NCBI GenBank assembly: GCA_964449135.1
Contig: CAYUXZ010000028.1
Coordinates: 1-38,785 of the forward strand
DNA from: SZAS-103 sp964449135
Lineage (GTDB): Bacteria; Pseudomonadota; Gammaproteobacteria; Xanthomonadales; Xanthomonadaceae
Direction: 5' to 3'
Length of the DNA stretch: 38,785 bases
Below are positions 1 to 7,879 of this stretch, piece by piece (position 1 is the stretch's first letter; every line of letters begins with the position of its first letter). Below the pieces are notes generated by a model. That model worked only from the letters and a program-made list of their open reading frames with translations, was not told where the DNA came from and ran no database searches. A program made the position numbers and the translations under genes.

Positions 1-2441
1 GCGGCACGCAGCCGCAGCATCGACTTCGGCGTGAACACGATCAGCGGCTTGCGCGTCCGGTACAGCATCTGGCGGCGGAGCAGGTGGAAGATCTGCGCGG
101 GCGTGGTCGGCACGCAGACCTGCATGTTGTCGAGCGCGCACAGTTGCAGGAAGCGTTCCAGGCGTGCCGAGGAATGTTCCGGGCCCTGGCCTTCGTAGCC
201 GTGCGGAAGGAACAGCACGAGTCCACACATCCGGTTCCACTTCGCTTCGCCGGAACTGATGAACTGGTCGATCACGACCTGCGCGCCGTTGGCGAAATCG
301 CCGAATTGCGCCTCCCAGATCGTCAGCGTGGTCGGGTCGGCGGTCGCGTAGCCGTACTCGAACGCCATCACCGCTTCCTCGCTGAGCAGCGAATCCACGA
401 TGGTGACGTCCAGCGGATGCGCGCCCTTGGGCAGCAGCTCGCGCAGCGGATAGTAGTCGGCGCCGCCGTTCTGGTCGTGCAGCACCGCGTGGCGGTGGAA
501 GAAGGTGCCACGGCCCGCATCCTGTCCGACCAGGCGCAGCTTGAAATCGTGCTTGAACAGAGTGGCGTAGGAGAGATTTTCGGCGAAGCCCCAGTCCGCG
601 GGCTGTTCGCCCGCCGCCATCCTGCGGCGGTCCTCGTAGATCTTGGCCACGCGCGGATGCAGCTTCACGTTGTCCGGGATCGTGTTGATCCTGGCGGCGA
701 GCGCGTCGAGATCAGCGCGAGCGATCGTGGTGTCCACCGGATCCTTGATCGTGCCGTGCAGGTACGGCTTCCAGTCCACGCCGAAGATCTCGGCGGGCTT
801 GTCGGCGAGGTCGGTCGTCACCGCGCCCGATTCGAGTTTCCTGCGGTAACCGTCCGCGAGCGCGGTCGCGCCGGCGGCATCGAGCACGCCGTCGGCGATG
901 AGCTTGCCGGCATAGAGCTCGCGCGGCGTCTTGTGCGCCTTGATGATCTGGTACATCACCGGCTGCGTCGCGGACGGCTCGTCGGCCTCGTTGTGGCCGT
1001 GCCGGCGATAGCAGACCAGGTCGATGACGATGTCCTTGTTGAATTCCTGGCGGAAGTCGAAGGCGAGCTGGACGCAGAACACCACCGCTTCCGGATCGTC
1101 GCCGTTCACGTGCAGGATCGGCGCGCCCACCATCTTCGCGACGTCGGTGCAGTAGAGCGTCGAGCGCGCATCGTCGGGGCGGCTGGTGGTGAAGCCGACC
1201 TGGTTGTTGATCACGATGTGCACGCTGCCGCCGACCTTGAACCCGCGCGCCTGCGACATCTGCAGCAGTTCCATGCCGACGCCCTGGCCCGCGAACGCGG
1301 CGTCGCCGTGGATCAGCACCGGCAGCACGACGTCGCGTTCGTCGTCGTCGCGGCGCTGCTGGCGCGCACGCACGCTGCCGGCGACGACCGGATTGACGAT
1401 TTCCAGATGCGAAGGATTGAACGCGAGCGCGAGGTGCAGCGGACCGCCGGGCGTTGCCAGGTCGGCGGAAAAACCCATGTGGTATTTCACGTCGCCCGAA
1501 TGCGCGGGATCGTCGTGGTGCTCGTAACGGCCTTCGAACTCGTCGAACAGCTTGCCCGGCGGCTTGCCGAGTGTGTTCACCAGCACGTTCAGACGCCCGC
1601 GGTGCGCCATTGCGACGACCATTTCCTTGACGCCCCAGGCGCCGGCGCGCTGCACCAGCTCGTCCATCAACGGGATCAGCGAGTCGCCGCCTTCGAGCGA
1701 GAAACGCTTCTGGCCGACGTACTTGGTGTGCAGGTAGCGCTCGAGTCCTTCGGCGGCGGTCAGTCGTTCGAGGATGCGCGTGCGCGCTTTCGCATCGAAG
1801 CCGAACTTGCCCGCAGCTTGTTCCAGGCGTTGATAGACCCAGCGGCGCTGGTTCGCATCGCTGATGTGCATGAACTCCGCGCCGATGCTGCCGCTGTAGG
1901 TCGCGCGCAGGGTCGCGAGCAGCTCGCGCAGCGTGAGCGTCGGTGCGCCCGCAGCGAGGCCCGTGTTGAAGCGGGTATCGAGATCGGCGTCGGTCAGCCC
2001 GTGCGCGGCGAGATCCAGGTCGGGTACGGCAGGCCGCTGTGCCGTGTCGGCGACATCGCCGGCCGCGGCGAGTCCGAGCGGATCGAGGTTCGCGTGCAGA
2101 TGGCCGCGCGAACGATACGCGGTGACGAGCTTGAGTACCGCGGCTTGCTTCTGCGACATCGCATCGCCAGCCGGTGCGGCTGCAGCCACGCGACCGGCGT
2201 GCTTCGCCGCCTCGACGATTCGCGCCATTGCAGCCGAGTGGGGCACATCGCTGCGATTGGCGATGCCGTCGAAATAGGCTTTCCAGTCCGCGCCCACGCT
2301 GGACGGGTCGGCGAGATAGCTCTCGTAGAGTTCCTCGATGTACGCGGCGTTGCCGCCGGAATTCTGCGAGGTCGCGGCGAACTGCTGGAGCAGGGATTGC
2401 ACGGGGCCAAGTCCCATCGGAGTTTTGTCTTGCAAGTCCAT
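1..2441 (-). CDS. sucA: 2-oxoglutarate dehydrogenase E1 component (3' end cut by window)
   Basis: This is the thiamine-diphosphate-dependent E1 subunit of the 2-oxoglutarate dehydrogenase complex (TCA cycle, cytoplasm). It decarboxylates 2-oxoglutarate and passes the succinyl group to the SucB lipoyl domain. The 813 visible codons begin MDLQDKTPMG and carry an N-terminal segment with the family's YESYLADP and HxxISD-type blocks. Further on are the pyrophosphate-binding IHGDAAFAGQG motif and NNQVGFTTS, and then GHNEADEP and the C-terminal transketolase-like part. The usual length is about 930-940 residues, so about 130 residues lie outside the window; sucB would be expected beyond base 1. The start at 2441 is the first ATG giving the conserved N-terminus. 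A TATACT -10-like hexamer lies on the minus strand at 2494-2499, but no convincing -35 is visible. The gene follows the GNAT gene in the same direction after 113 bp, so it probably has its own promoter. Confidence 0.97.
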   Translation of the reverse strand, partial: MDLQDKTPMGLGPVQSLLQQFAATSQNSGGNAAYIEELYESYLADPSSVGADWKAYFDGIANRSDVPHSAAMARIVEAAKHAGRVAAAAPAGDAMSQKQAAVLKLVTAYRSRGHLHANLDPLGLAAAGDVADTAQRPAVPDLDLAAHGLTDADLDTRFNTGLAAGAPTLTLRELLATLRATYSGSIGAEFMHISDANQRRWVYQRLEQAAGKFGFDAKARTRILERLTAAEGLERYLHTKYVGQKRFSLEGGDSLIPLMDELVQRAGAWGVKEMVVAMAHRGRLNVLVNTLGKPPGKLFDEFEGRYEHHDDPAHSGDVKYHMGFSADLATPGGPLHLALAFNPSHLEIVNPVVAGSVRARQQRRDDDERDVVLPVLIHGDAAFAGQGVGMELLQMSQARGFKVGGSVHIVINNQVGFTTSRPDDARSTLYCTDVAKMVGAPILHVNGDDPEAVVFCVQLAFDFRQEFNKDIVIDLVCYRRHGHNEADEPSATQPVMYQIIKAHKTPRELYAGKLIADGVLDAAGATALADGYRRKLESGAVTTDLADKPAEIFGVDWKPYLHGTIKDPVDTTIARADLDALAARINTIPDNVKLHPRVAKIYEDRRRMAAGEQPADWGFAENLSYATLFKHDFKLRLVGQDAGRGTFFHRHAVLHDQNGGADYYPLRELLPKGAHPLDVTIVDSLLSEEAVMAFEYGYATADPTTLTIWEAQFGDFANGAQVVIDQFISSGEAKWNRMCGLVLFLPHGYEGQGPEHSSARLERFLQLCALDNMQVCVPTTPAQIFHLLRRQMLYRTRKPLIVFTPKSMLRLRA

Positions 2442-2554
2442 GATCTGGAAGCGTATTGACTGCGTATGTCGCGACGCGTCAAAACGGCTGCGCAGTATAA
2501 CTCCACAAACAGCGCAATTGCAGAATAGCTGCCTAGGCTTCCATAGCCCTGTAT

Positions 2555-3508
2555 CTAGATTTCAATGGCCCGGTATTCGGTCACGGATCGCGCGCGTTCC
2601 CACATGCGATCGAAGGTTTCGCGCAGTTGCCGCGCGCGCGCCGGGCTGGCGTCGCTGGCTTCGCCCTCGAGGCGCCCGCCGATCGGCCGGAAGTACAAGC
2701 CGCCACGATCGCCTGTGATAAAGGCCGAGGGGTACTGCACATCGGGTTCGATCTCGCAGGCGCGAAACGCGAATACGCTCGGCAGGCGCTGCGCGAGCGT
2801 CAGCCAGGGATGGCTGAGCTGCGGCGCGATCGTCGGATCGAGCAGCAGCACTCGCACGCTCGCGCCCACGCCGGACGTCGCGTACGCGCGCAACGCCTCC
2901 ATCACTTCGGCCGTGGAGAGCAGGTTGTAATCGAGATCGCGGCTGAACACGCAAAGCTCGCGGCGCGAACCGGCGATGACCGCGGTGGTCGCGCGGATCG
3001 CCTCGTCGAGGGTTTCGACCGGAGCCAGCGGTGGACGCGGCACGTGCGGCGAACGTTCCTCGATCGGATCGAGCGCGAGCTTCATCGCCTGGTGGCGGAT
3101 GCCGGCGTCGAGAAATTCCTCGCCGTGCGCAGCGAATCCGTATTTCTCGTAGAAGCCGATCGCATCCACCTGCGCGTAGAGCTCGACCTCGGGCCAGCGT
3201 TGCGCGCGCGCCATGTCGATCAGAGCGGCCAGGATCACCTCGCCGACGCCACGCCCGCGCCATTCCTTCACGACCGCGAGCCGCCCGATCTTCCGCTGCG
3301 GCGTCAGCCGTCCGGTGCCGATCGCGCGATTTTCCGTATCGCGCGCGATCACATGCTGGCTGACTGGATCGAGCGCGTCCCATTCGAGTTCGATCGGCAC
3401 CTTCTGCTCGACCACGAACACCGGCTCGCGCACGCTGCGCAGGTCCTGGTAATCGGTCTGGTAGTCGGCCGGTTCGACGCGGAAATCGGCGGAGAGCGCG
3501 GCGGTCAT
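2555..3508 (-). CDS. GNAT-family N-acetyltransferase with C-terminal extra domain
   Basis: This 317-residue protein has two parts. Residues about 5-145 form an ElaA/GNAT-like acetyltransferase fold, with the acetyl-CoA loop RGRGVG after a beta strand (RLAVV) and the late YEKYGF block. Residues about 170-317 match a domain often attached to such proteins in Xanthomonadales, with ELCVFSRDLDYNLL and RVLLLDPT strands; its role is unknown to me. The substrate cannot be predicted. The ATG overlaps the roxA stop in the form ATGA (3505-3508), so translation is probably coupled to roxA. A ribosomal hydroxylase next to an acetyltransferase suggests protein modification, but that is only an inference from context. 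Confidence 0.85.
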   Translation of the reverse strand: MTAALSADFRVEPADYQTDYQDLRSVREPVFVVEQKVPIELEWDALDPVSQHVIARDTENRAIGTGRLTPQRKIGRLAVVKEWRGRGVGEVILAALIDMARAQRWPEVELYAQVDAIGFYEKYGFAAHGEEFLDAGIRHQAMKLALDPIEERSPHVPRPPLAPVETLDEAIRATTAVIAGSRRELCVFSRDLDYNLLSTAEVMEALRAYATSGVGASVRVLLLDPTIAPQLSHPWLTLAQRLPSVFAFRACEIEPDVQYPSAFITGDRGGLYFRPIGGRLEGEASDASPARARQLRETFDRMWERARSVTEYRAIEI

Positions 3509-4698
3509 CGGCGTTTTCCCTTCGGCGCGCGTTGCAGCGCGTACGCACCGGACATCGTCAGCGAAATCAGCGCTGCTTGTCCATCGGCATCGAGCGCGGT
3601 GAACTGCGCCGCATTGATAGCCTGCGCAGCCGCGAGGGTTCGCGCCGCCGCCAGCCCCATCGGATACGACGCGCCGTCGGCAAACAACAGCGCGCGCCGG
3701 TCGTCACGGCACCAGGCGTTGCGCAGGAAAGGATGGCGCGACAGCGCGCCGCCTTCGGCGAGCGTCTTGCGGATCGCATCGGCGCTCGGCGGCTTCGGCG
3801 GGGCTGAAATCCCGACGCTGCGGTAGGCACTGATGTAGGCGCCGAACCACGCCTTCAACGCGACATCGTCGGCCTGCAGCGCGGCGAGCGCGCGACGCAC
3901 GCGCGCGAGCGCGACATCGTCGATCTCGTTCGGATCGGATGGAACCGCGAGATCCGGATCGACATAACGCGCCTCCTCGCCGGTCGCCTGCGCGAGATGC
4001 TCAGCGAAATCCACCATGAGCTCGGCCTGCGACGGCGCACGCATGCCGACGGAAAAGGTCAGGCAGGCATCCACCGCGACGCCGTGATGCGGCACGCCCG
4101 GCGGCAGGTAGAGCATGTCGCCCGGCTGCAGCGTCCATTCGTGACTCGGGTGGAATTCGCGCAGCAGCCTGAGCTCGACGTCGTCGCGGAACGCGGTCGG
4201 CGCGTGCGGATTCGTGTCGATCTGCCAGTGGCGTTTCCCGTGTCCCTGCAGCAGGAACACGTCGTACTGGTCCACGTGCGCGCCGACCGAACCGCCGGGT
4301 GCGGCGAAACTGATCATGATGTCGTCGATGCGCCAGCGCGGCAGGAAATCGAAGGCGTCGAGCAGGCCGCGCACCTCGGCGTCCCACTTGTCCACGTCCT
4401 GCACGAGCAGGGTCCAGTCCTGTTTGGGCAGTTTCGGGAAATACGATTCGGCGAACGGGCCGTTGCTCAGCGTCCAGCGGTCTTTTTTCCGGTCGTGGCG
4501 AACCACGCGCGACAGGGCCGATTCCTCGCAGGCGAGTCCGGCGAGGTCTTCCGGCGACAGCGGCGAGACGAAATCCGGGAATGCGCCACGGATCAGCAAC
4601 GGTCGCTTCTGCCAGTAATCGCGCAGGAACTGTTGCGGCGACATGCCAAGCGGCTGCTTGGGTGTGCCGCGGACTTCGATCGCGGGCGTGCGCGTCAT
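3505..4698 (-). CDS. roxA: Ribosomal oxygenase, cupin/JmjC family (uL16 arginine hydroxylase type)
   Basis: This is an Fe(II)/2-oxoglutarate oxygenase of the YcfD/RoxA family, whose E. coli member hydroxylates an arginine of ribosomal protein uL16. The 397-residue product has the family opening (LGMSPQQFLRDYWQKRPLLI), the iron ligands H141 and D143 in GAHVDQYDVF, and the distal His in LPPGVPHHGVA (about 204/205). A C-terminal winged-helix-like dimer/substrate region follows. The ATG at 4698 was chosen because it opens the conserved domain and overlaps the HxlR stop as ATGA (4695-4698). A longer open frame upstream runs antisense through the HxlR gene and has no family similarity. The gene is the middle of a tight three-gene unit (HxlR, RoxA, GNAT), each joined by a 4-nt overlap. 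Confidence 0.92.
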   Translation of the reverse strand: MTRTPAIEVRGTPKQPLGMSPQQFLRDYWQKRPLLIRGAFPDFVSPLSPEDLAGLACEESALSRVVRHDRKKDRWTLSNGPFAESYFPKLPKQDWTLLVQDVDKWDAEVRGLLDAFDFLPRWRIDDIMISFAAPGGSVGAHVDQYDVFLLQGHGKRHWQIDTNPHAPTAFRDDVELRLLREFHPSHEWTLQPGDMLYLPPGVPHHGVAVDACLTFSVGMRAPSQAELMVDFAEHLAQATGEEARYVDPDLAVPSDPNEIDDVALARVRRALAALQADDVALKAWFGAYISAYRSVGISAPPKPPSADAIRKTLAEGGALSRHPFLRNAWCRDDRRALLFADGASYPMGLAAARTLAAAQAINAAQFTALDADGQAALISLTMSGAYALQRAPKGKRR

Positions 4699-5063
4699 GC
4701 GGCTCTCCGGCGTCGCGTTGCGGGCGTGTCCTTGAGCTTCATGCCGACCCGCACGATCGAGTCCAGCGCGGGAATCAGTTCGTGGCCGAGATCGGTGAGC
4801 TCGTATTCGGCCGACGGCGGCGAGGTGTCGAGTAGGGTGCGCTTGATCATGCCGCGCGCTTCCATCTCGCGCAGGCGCGCGCTGAGCACGCGCGCGGAGA
4901 TGCGCGGGATGTCGTGGCGCAGCTCGCCGAAACGGCGGGGCCCGCTGCGCAACCACCACAACACGTTCGGCGCCCAGGCGCCGCGCAGCAGTTCCATGCA
5001 CAGCGTCAGCGGACACTGCGGCGGCGGCGTGAGCACCTTGCTCTTGCGTAGCGGAAGTCCCAT
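4695..5063 (-). CDS. HxlR-family winged-helix transcriptional regulator
   Basis: This is a 122-residue DNA-binding regulator of the HxlR/YodB type; members often sense electrophiles, quinones or disulfide stress. The sequence follows the family pattern: a Cys at the start of the domain (CPLTLCMELLRGAWA), the recognition-helix block RRFGELRHDIPRISARVLSARLRE (split here only by position), the wing, and the ending YELTDLGHEL. Cysteines 17 and 22 are candidate redox sensors. It is divergent from a glutathione S-transferase and shares a 165-bp intergenic region with it. That region holds three perfect 6-bp inverted repeats, so this protein probably represses both directions. Its stop overlaps the roxA start. 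Confidence 0.9.
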   Translation of the reverse strand: MGLPLRKSKVLTPPPQCPLTLCMELLRGAWAPNVLWWLRSGPRRFGELRHDIPRISARVLSARLREMEARGMIKRTLLDTSPPSAEYELTDLGHELIPALDSIVRVGMKLKDTPATRRRRAA

Positions 5064-5093
5064 GGCGATTCCAGGTAATTCGGAAGTAAGCGA

Positions 5094-5198
5094 GTAACTG
5101 CTGAGTTACCACATTCTAGCAGTAATCTGCGGTTATATGGTATCCATTAGATACCAGATAGGCATAGGATACCTCCACCGCGTTGCACGGCATGCAAC
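5094..5198. promoter_or_regulatory. Divergent HxlR/GST control region with three inverted repeats
   Basis: This segment between the divergent HxlR and GST genes is AT-richer than its surroundings. It contains three perfect 6-bp inverted repeats: GTAACT-n4-AGTTAC at 5094-5109, GGTATC-n5-GATACC at 5139-5155, and GTTGCA-n5-TGCAAC at 5182-5198. A further GATACC half-site lies at 5168-5173, 18 bp after the previous GATACC. HxlR proteins bind as dimers to such sites, so one or two of these are likely operators for the adjacent regulator. The third lies in the GST leader and could act in RNA. The exact promoter elements could not be fixed. Confidence 0.6.
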
Positions 5199-5228
5199 AT
5201 CCGCAAGAACGAAAGGAACTCACCGCAT

Positions 5229-5852
5229 ATGAAGCTCTACTACTCCCCCGGCGCGTGCTCACTCTCCCCGAACATCGTCGCCCACGAACTCGGCATCAAG
5301 ATCGACCTGGAGAAGGTGGACACCAAGACCAAGACCACCGCCAGCGGAGGCGATTACCTGCAGGTCACCGCCAAGGGCTACGTGCCCGCACTGGAAGTCG
5401 ACAGCGGCGACGTGCTCACCGAAGGCCCCGCGATCGTGCAGTACCTCGCCGATCTGAAACCCGACGCGGCGCTCGCTCCGGCCAACGGCACGTTCGCCCG
5501 CGCACGGCTGCAGGAAGCGCTGGGCTACATCAACTCCGAGATCCACAAGACCTACAGCCCGCTGTTCCGCGACGAGACGCCGGAAGCCACGCGCACCGAA
5601 CGCCTGGCCTACCTGCGCAAGCGCTACGACCTGATCGAGAAGACCCTCGCGAAGCAGACCTGGCTGCTCGGCGACCACTTCACCGTCGCCGACGCGTACC
5701 TGTTCACCGTCACGCGCTGGGCGGAATTCGTGAAGTTCGACATCTCGCAGTTCCCGGCGCTGTCCGCATTCCAGAAGCGCGTGGCCGCGCGTCCCGCGGT
5801 GCAGGCGGCGCTGGCCGCGGAAGGTCTGATCAAGCAGAAAGCGGCGGCGTGA
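5229..5852 (+). CDS. gst: Glutathione S-transferase, beta class
   Basis: This cytosolic 207-residue glutathione transferase opens MKLYYSPGACSLSPNIVAHE, the thioredoxin-fold start of bacterial beta-class enzymes. The Tyr/Ser and Cys of YYSPGACSLS include the expected catalytic Cys10. The glutathione-binding VPALEV (cis-Pro) and LTEGPAIVQYLAD motifs follow, then an all-helical C-terminal half with the FTVADAYLF N-capping block. Length and order are normal for the family. A Shine-Dalgarno AAGGAA lies about 10 nt before the ATG. The gene is divergent from the HxlR regulator, which suggests induction by electrophiles. A hairpin with a T run follows it. Confidence 0.95.
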   Translation: MKLYYSPGACSLSPNIVAHELGIKIDLEKVDTKTKTTASGGDYLQVTAKGYVPALEVDSGDVLTEGPAIVQYLADLKPDAALAPANGTFARARLQEALGYINSEIHKTYSPLFRDETPEATRTERLAYLRKRYDLIEKTLAKQTWLLGDHFTVADAYLFTVTRWAEFVKFDISQFPALSAFQKRVAARPAVQAALAAEGLIKQKAAA

Positions 5853-5867
5853 CGCCGTAGCACCAAG

Positions 5868-5901
5868 GCGCCGGGCGGCTTTGTCCGTCCGGCGCAGTTT
5901 T
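5868..5901 (+). terminator. Rho-independent-like terminator after gst
   Basis: The 7-bp arms GCGCCGG (5868-5874) and CCGGCGC (5889-5895) form a hairpin with a 14-nt loop, followed by AG and TTTT. It lies 16 bp after the gst stop and also sits at the 3' end of the converging TolB/TPR gene. Confidence 0.6.
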
Positions 5902-5949
5902 CGGATCACGCAATCAGCACGTTGTGGCGTTGCAGTTCGGCGAACAGGC

Positions 5950-7800
5950 TCATCGTGGATTTCCTGCCGCGTCGAACCCGGTTTTCTCGAGCAGCGCGCG
6001 GTAGCGCGGGTCGTCGCGGTATTTCGCGAATAGCGGGCTGCGCAGCAGGACGACCGGGTCGCTACCACCATCGTGTCCGTCAACCCAGCTTTCGGCCAGT
6101 CGAAAAAGACCGTCGACATGCGACGGAAATATCGACGCGATGATCAGACTTTCTTTCCCGACGAGACCTTCATTTCCCAACGGATCGGCGATCGTGGCGT
6201 ACTGGCCGGGATTGCGCGCGATTCGAATGGCGGCATCGAAGATTGCCATCTGCTTGTCTACCTTTGCTGCGCTAGCTCCACTGGCAGCAAACGCGTTGCG
6301 CACGCTGTCGCGCAGCTTTTCCGCATCGTCAATGCGGCCGGTCACGATGTAACAGATGAACAGATTCCGGTTGATGTACTTGTTTTTTGGCGCCAGCGCA
6401 TAACCGACCTCCATCTGCGCGACGCATTCGCGGTCGCGGCCGGAGTAATGCAACAGATAGCCGTACAAATTCCGGTACATCGGCGCCATCGAATCCAGCT
6501 CGACGGCGCGCTGTGCGGCCTGCAGGGCTTCGTCGACGCGGCCCTGTGCGCCGAGCCAGTCCGTATAGGCGAAGTAGAACTCCGGATCGTTCGGCGCCAG
6601 CGCCTGCGCGCGCTGGAATTGCTGTCCAGCTTCGGTCCACCGCCATTCGTTGGTGTACAGGTTGCCGAGCATGATGTGCGGACTGGCGAGGTCGGGCGCC
6701 AGCTCGATCGCCCGCTTGCATGCCGTCTCTGCATCGCGCCGGGCTTGCGGGGCTTCGGTTTTGCGGTCTTCGGGAAGATAGAACGGCAGGATGTTCAAGC
6801 TGCCGCACAGGCCGGCCCAGGCCGGGGCGAATTTCGGATCGCGCGCGAGGGCTGCGTGATACAGGTCGATCGAACGCTGCATGTCGCGCTTGCGATACGC
6901 ATCGCGCGCTTGCAGGTATGACGCGTGGGCCTGCGGATCGTCCGTGCGCTGGCTCACCAGTGCCGCATCACCGCCGATGCCCAGCGGCAGCTTCAGCGCC
7001 TGCGCGATGTCGCCGGCCACGTCGGCCTGCAGGGCGAAGACGTGTTCGAGCTTGCGGTCGTAGTCCTGCGACCAGACGTGGAAGCCATTGTCGGTGCGAA
7101 TGAGCTGCGCGGTGATGCGGACCTCATCGTCGGCCTGACGCACAGAACCTTCCACCACGTAGGCCACGCCGAGCATCCTGCCGATCTCACGCACGTCGAG
7201 CTTCTGTCCCTTGAGCGAGAACACCGACGTGCGCGCGGTGACTTGCAGGTTCGGGACGTTGGCGAGCGCGTTCAACAATTCCTCGGTCATGCCATCCGAG
7301 AAATAATCCTGCTTCGCGTCGCCCGACATGTTGAGGAAAGGCATGACCGCGATCGTCTTTGCATTGGCGGCCGAAGCGGCCTGCGATGCTGCTTTCTGCA
7401 CCGCGTCCTTTGCCGCCAACGCGACCTGCGCGGCCTCGCGCCGCGGCGCGAGCACGAATTTGTCGAACGCGAAGTAGCCGATCGCCAGCGCGGCCACCAC
7501 GAGCAGGATGCGATCCATGCGACGCGCGGTTTGCGGCGAGATCGGCTCGTGCGACTCGATCTTGCTTTCGCGCTTGATGCCTTCGGGCGTGAGTTCGAAC
7601 ACCCAGCTGAGGATCAACGCGGGCAGGAAACCGACCGCGAGCAGGATCACGATGCTGCGCGGCAGCCAGGCAGGCGCGTCGAACATCGGCAACACCGTGC
7701 TCGACACTTGCACGATCAGCCACGCGCCGACCGCGTACAGGCCGGCCATGCGGATGACGTTGCGGCGCTTGAGTTCGGACAGGAAAGACGATGTGCTCAT
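5950..7800 (-). CDS. TolB-like / TPR-repeat inner-membrane protein
   Basis: This 616-residue protein belongs to a family with many paralogues in Xanthomonadales; its function is not established. It opens with a short cytoplasmic segment (FLSELKRRNVIRMAGLY). Two or three membrane segments follow (about 17-35, 46-66 and 98-115). Next is a TolB-N/FlgO-like domain (about 145-275), recognisable by IAVMPFLNMSGD, YFSDGMTEELLNALA and ARTSVFSLKG. The C-terminal half (about 285-500) is built of TPR helices such as PKFAPAWAGL and APNDPEFYFAYTDWLGAQG. Many relatives carry an N-terminal DNA-binding or cyclase domain; this one lacks it. The ATG at 7800 is preceded by an AAGGGGGAG Shine-Dalgarno. It probably acts as a periplasm-facing assembly or signalling protein, but that is inference. 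Confidence 0.85.
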   Translation of the reverse strand: MSTSSFLSELKRRNVIRMAGLYAVGAWLIVQVSSTVLPMFDAPAWLPRSIVILLAVGFLPALILSWVFELTPEGIKRESKIESHEPISPQTARRMDRILLVVAALAIGYFAFDKFVLAPRREAAQVALAAKDAVQKAASQAASAANAKTIAVMPFLNMSGDAKQDYFSDGMTEELLNALANVPNLQVTARTSVFSLKGQKLDVREIGRMLGVAYVVEGSVRQADDEVRITAQLIRTDNGFHVWSQDYDRKLEHVFALQADVAGDIAQALKLPLGIGGDAALVSQRTDDPQAHASYLQARDAYRKRDMQRSIDLYHAALARDPKFAPAWAGLCGSLNILPFYLPEDRKTEAPQARRDAETACKRAIELAPDLASPHIMLGNLYTNEWRWTEAGQQFQRAQALAPNDPEFYFAYTDWLGAQGRVDEALQAAQRAVELDSMAPMYRNLYGYLLHYSGRDRECVAQMEVGYALAPKNKYINRNLFICYIVTGRIDDAEKLRDSVRNAFAASGASAAKVDKQMAIFDAAIRIARNPGQYATIADPLGNEGLVGKESLIIASIFPSHVDGLFRLAESWVDGHDGGSDPVVLLRSPLFAKYRDDPRYRALLEKTGFDAAGNPR

Positions 7801-7879
7801 CCAACCCGCTCCCCCTTGGCGAATCGTCAGCGGATGTCGCCCCCGGAGTTTCGGGGTATGGCTAGGCGCAGCGCAAGCT

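Noticed and set aside
84..2459. A 791-codon open frame on the plus strand
   Set aside because: It is antisense to sucA, rich in Arg/His/Val as expected from reading GC-rich coding DNA backwards, and has no recognisable domain.
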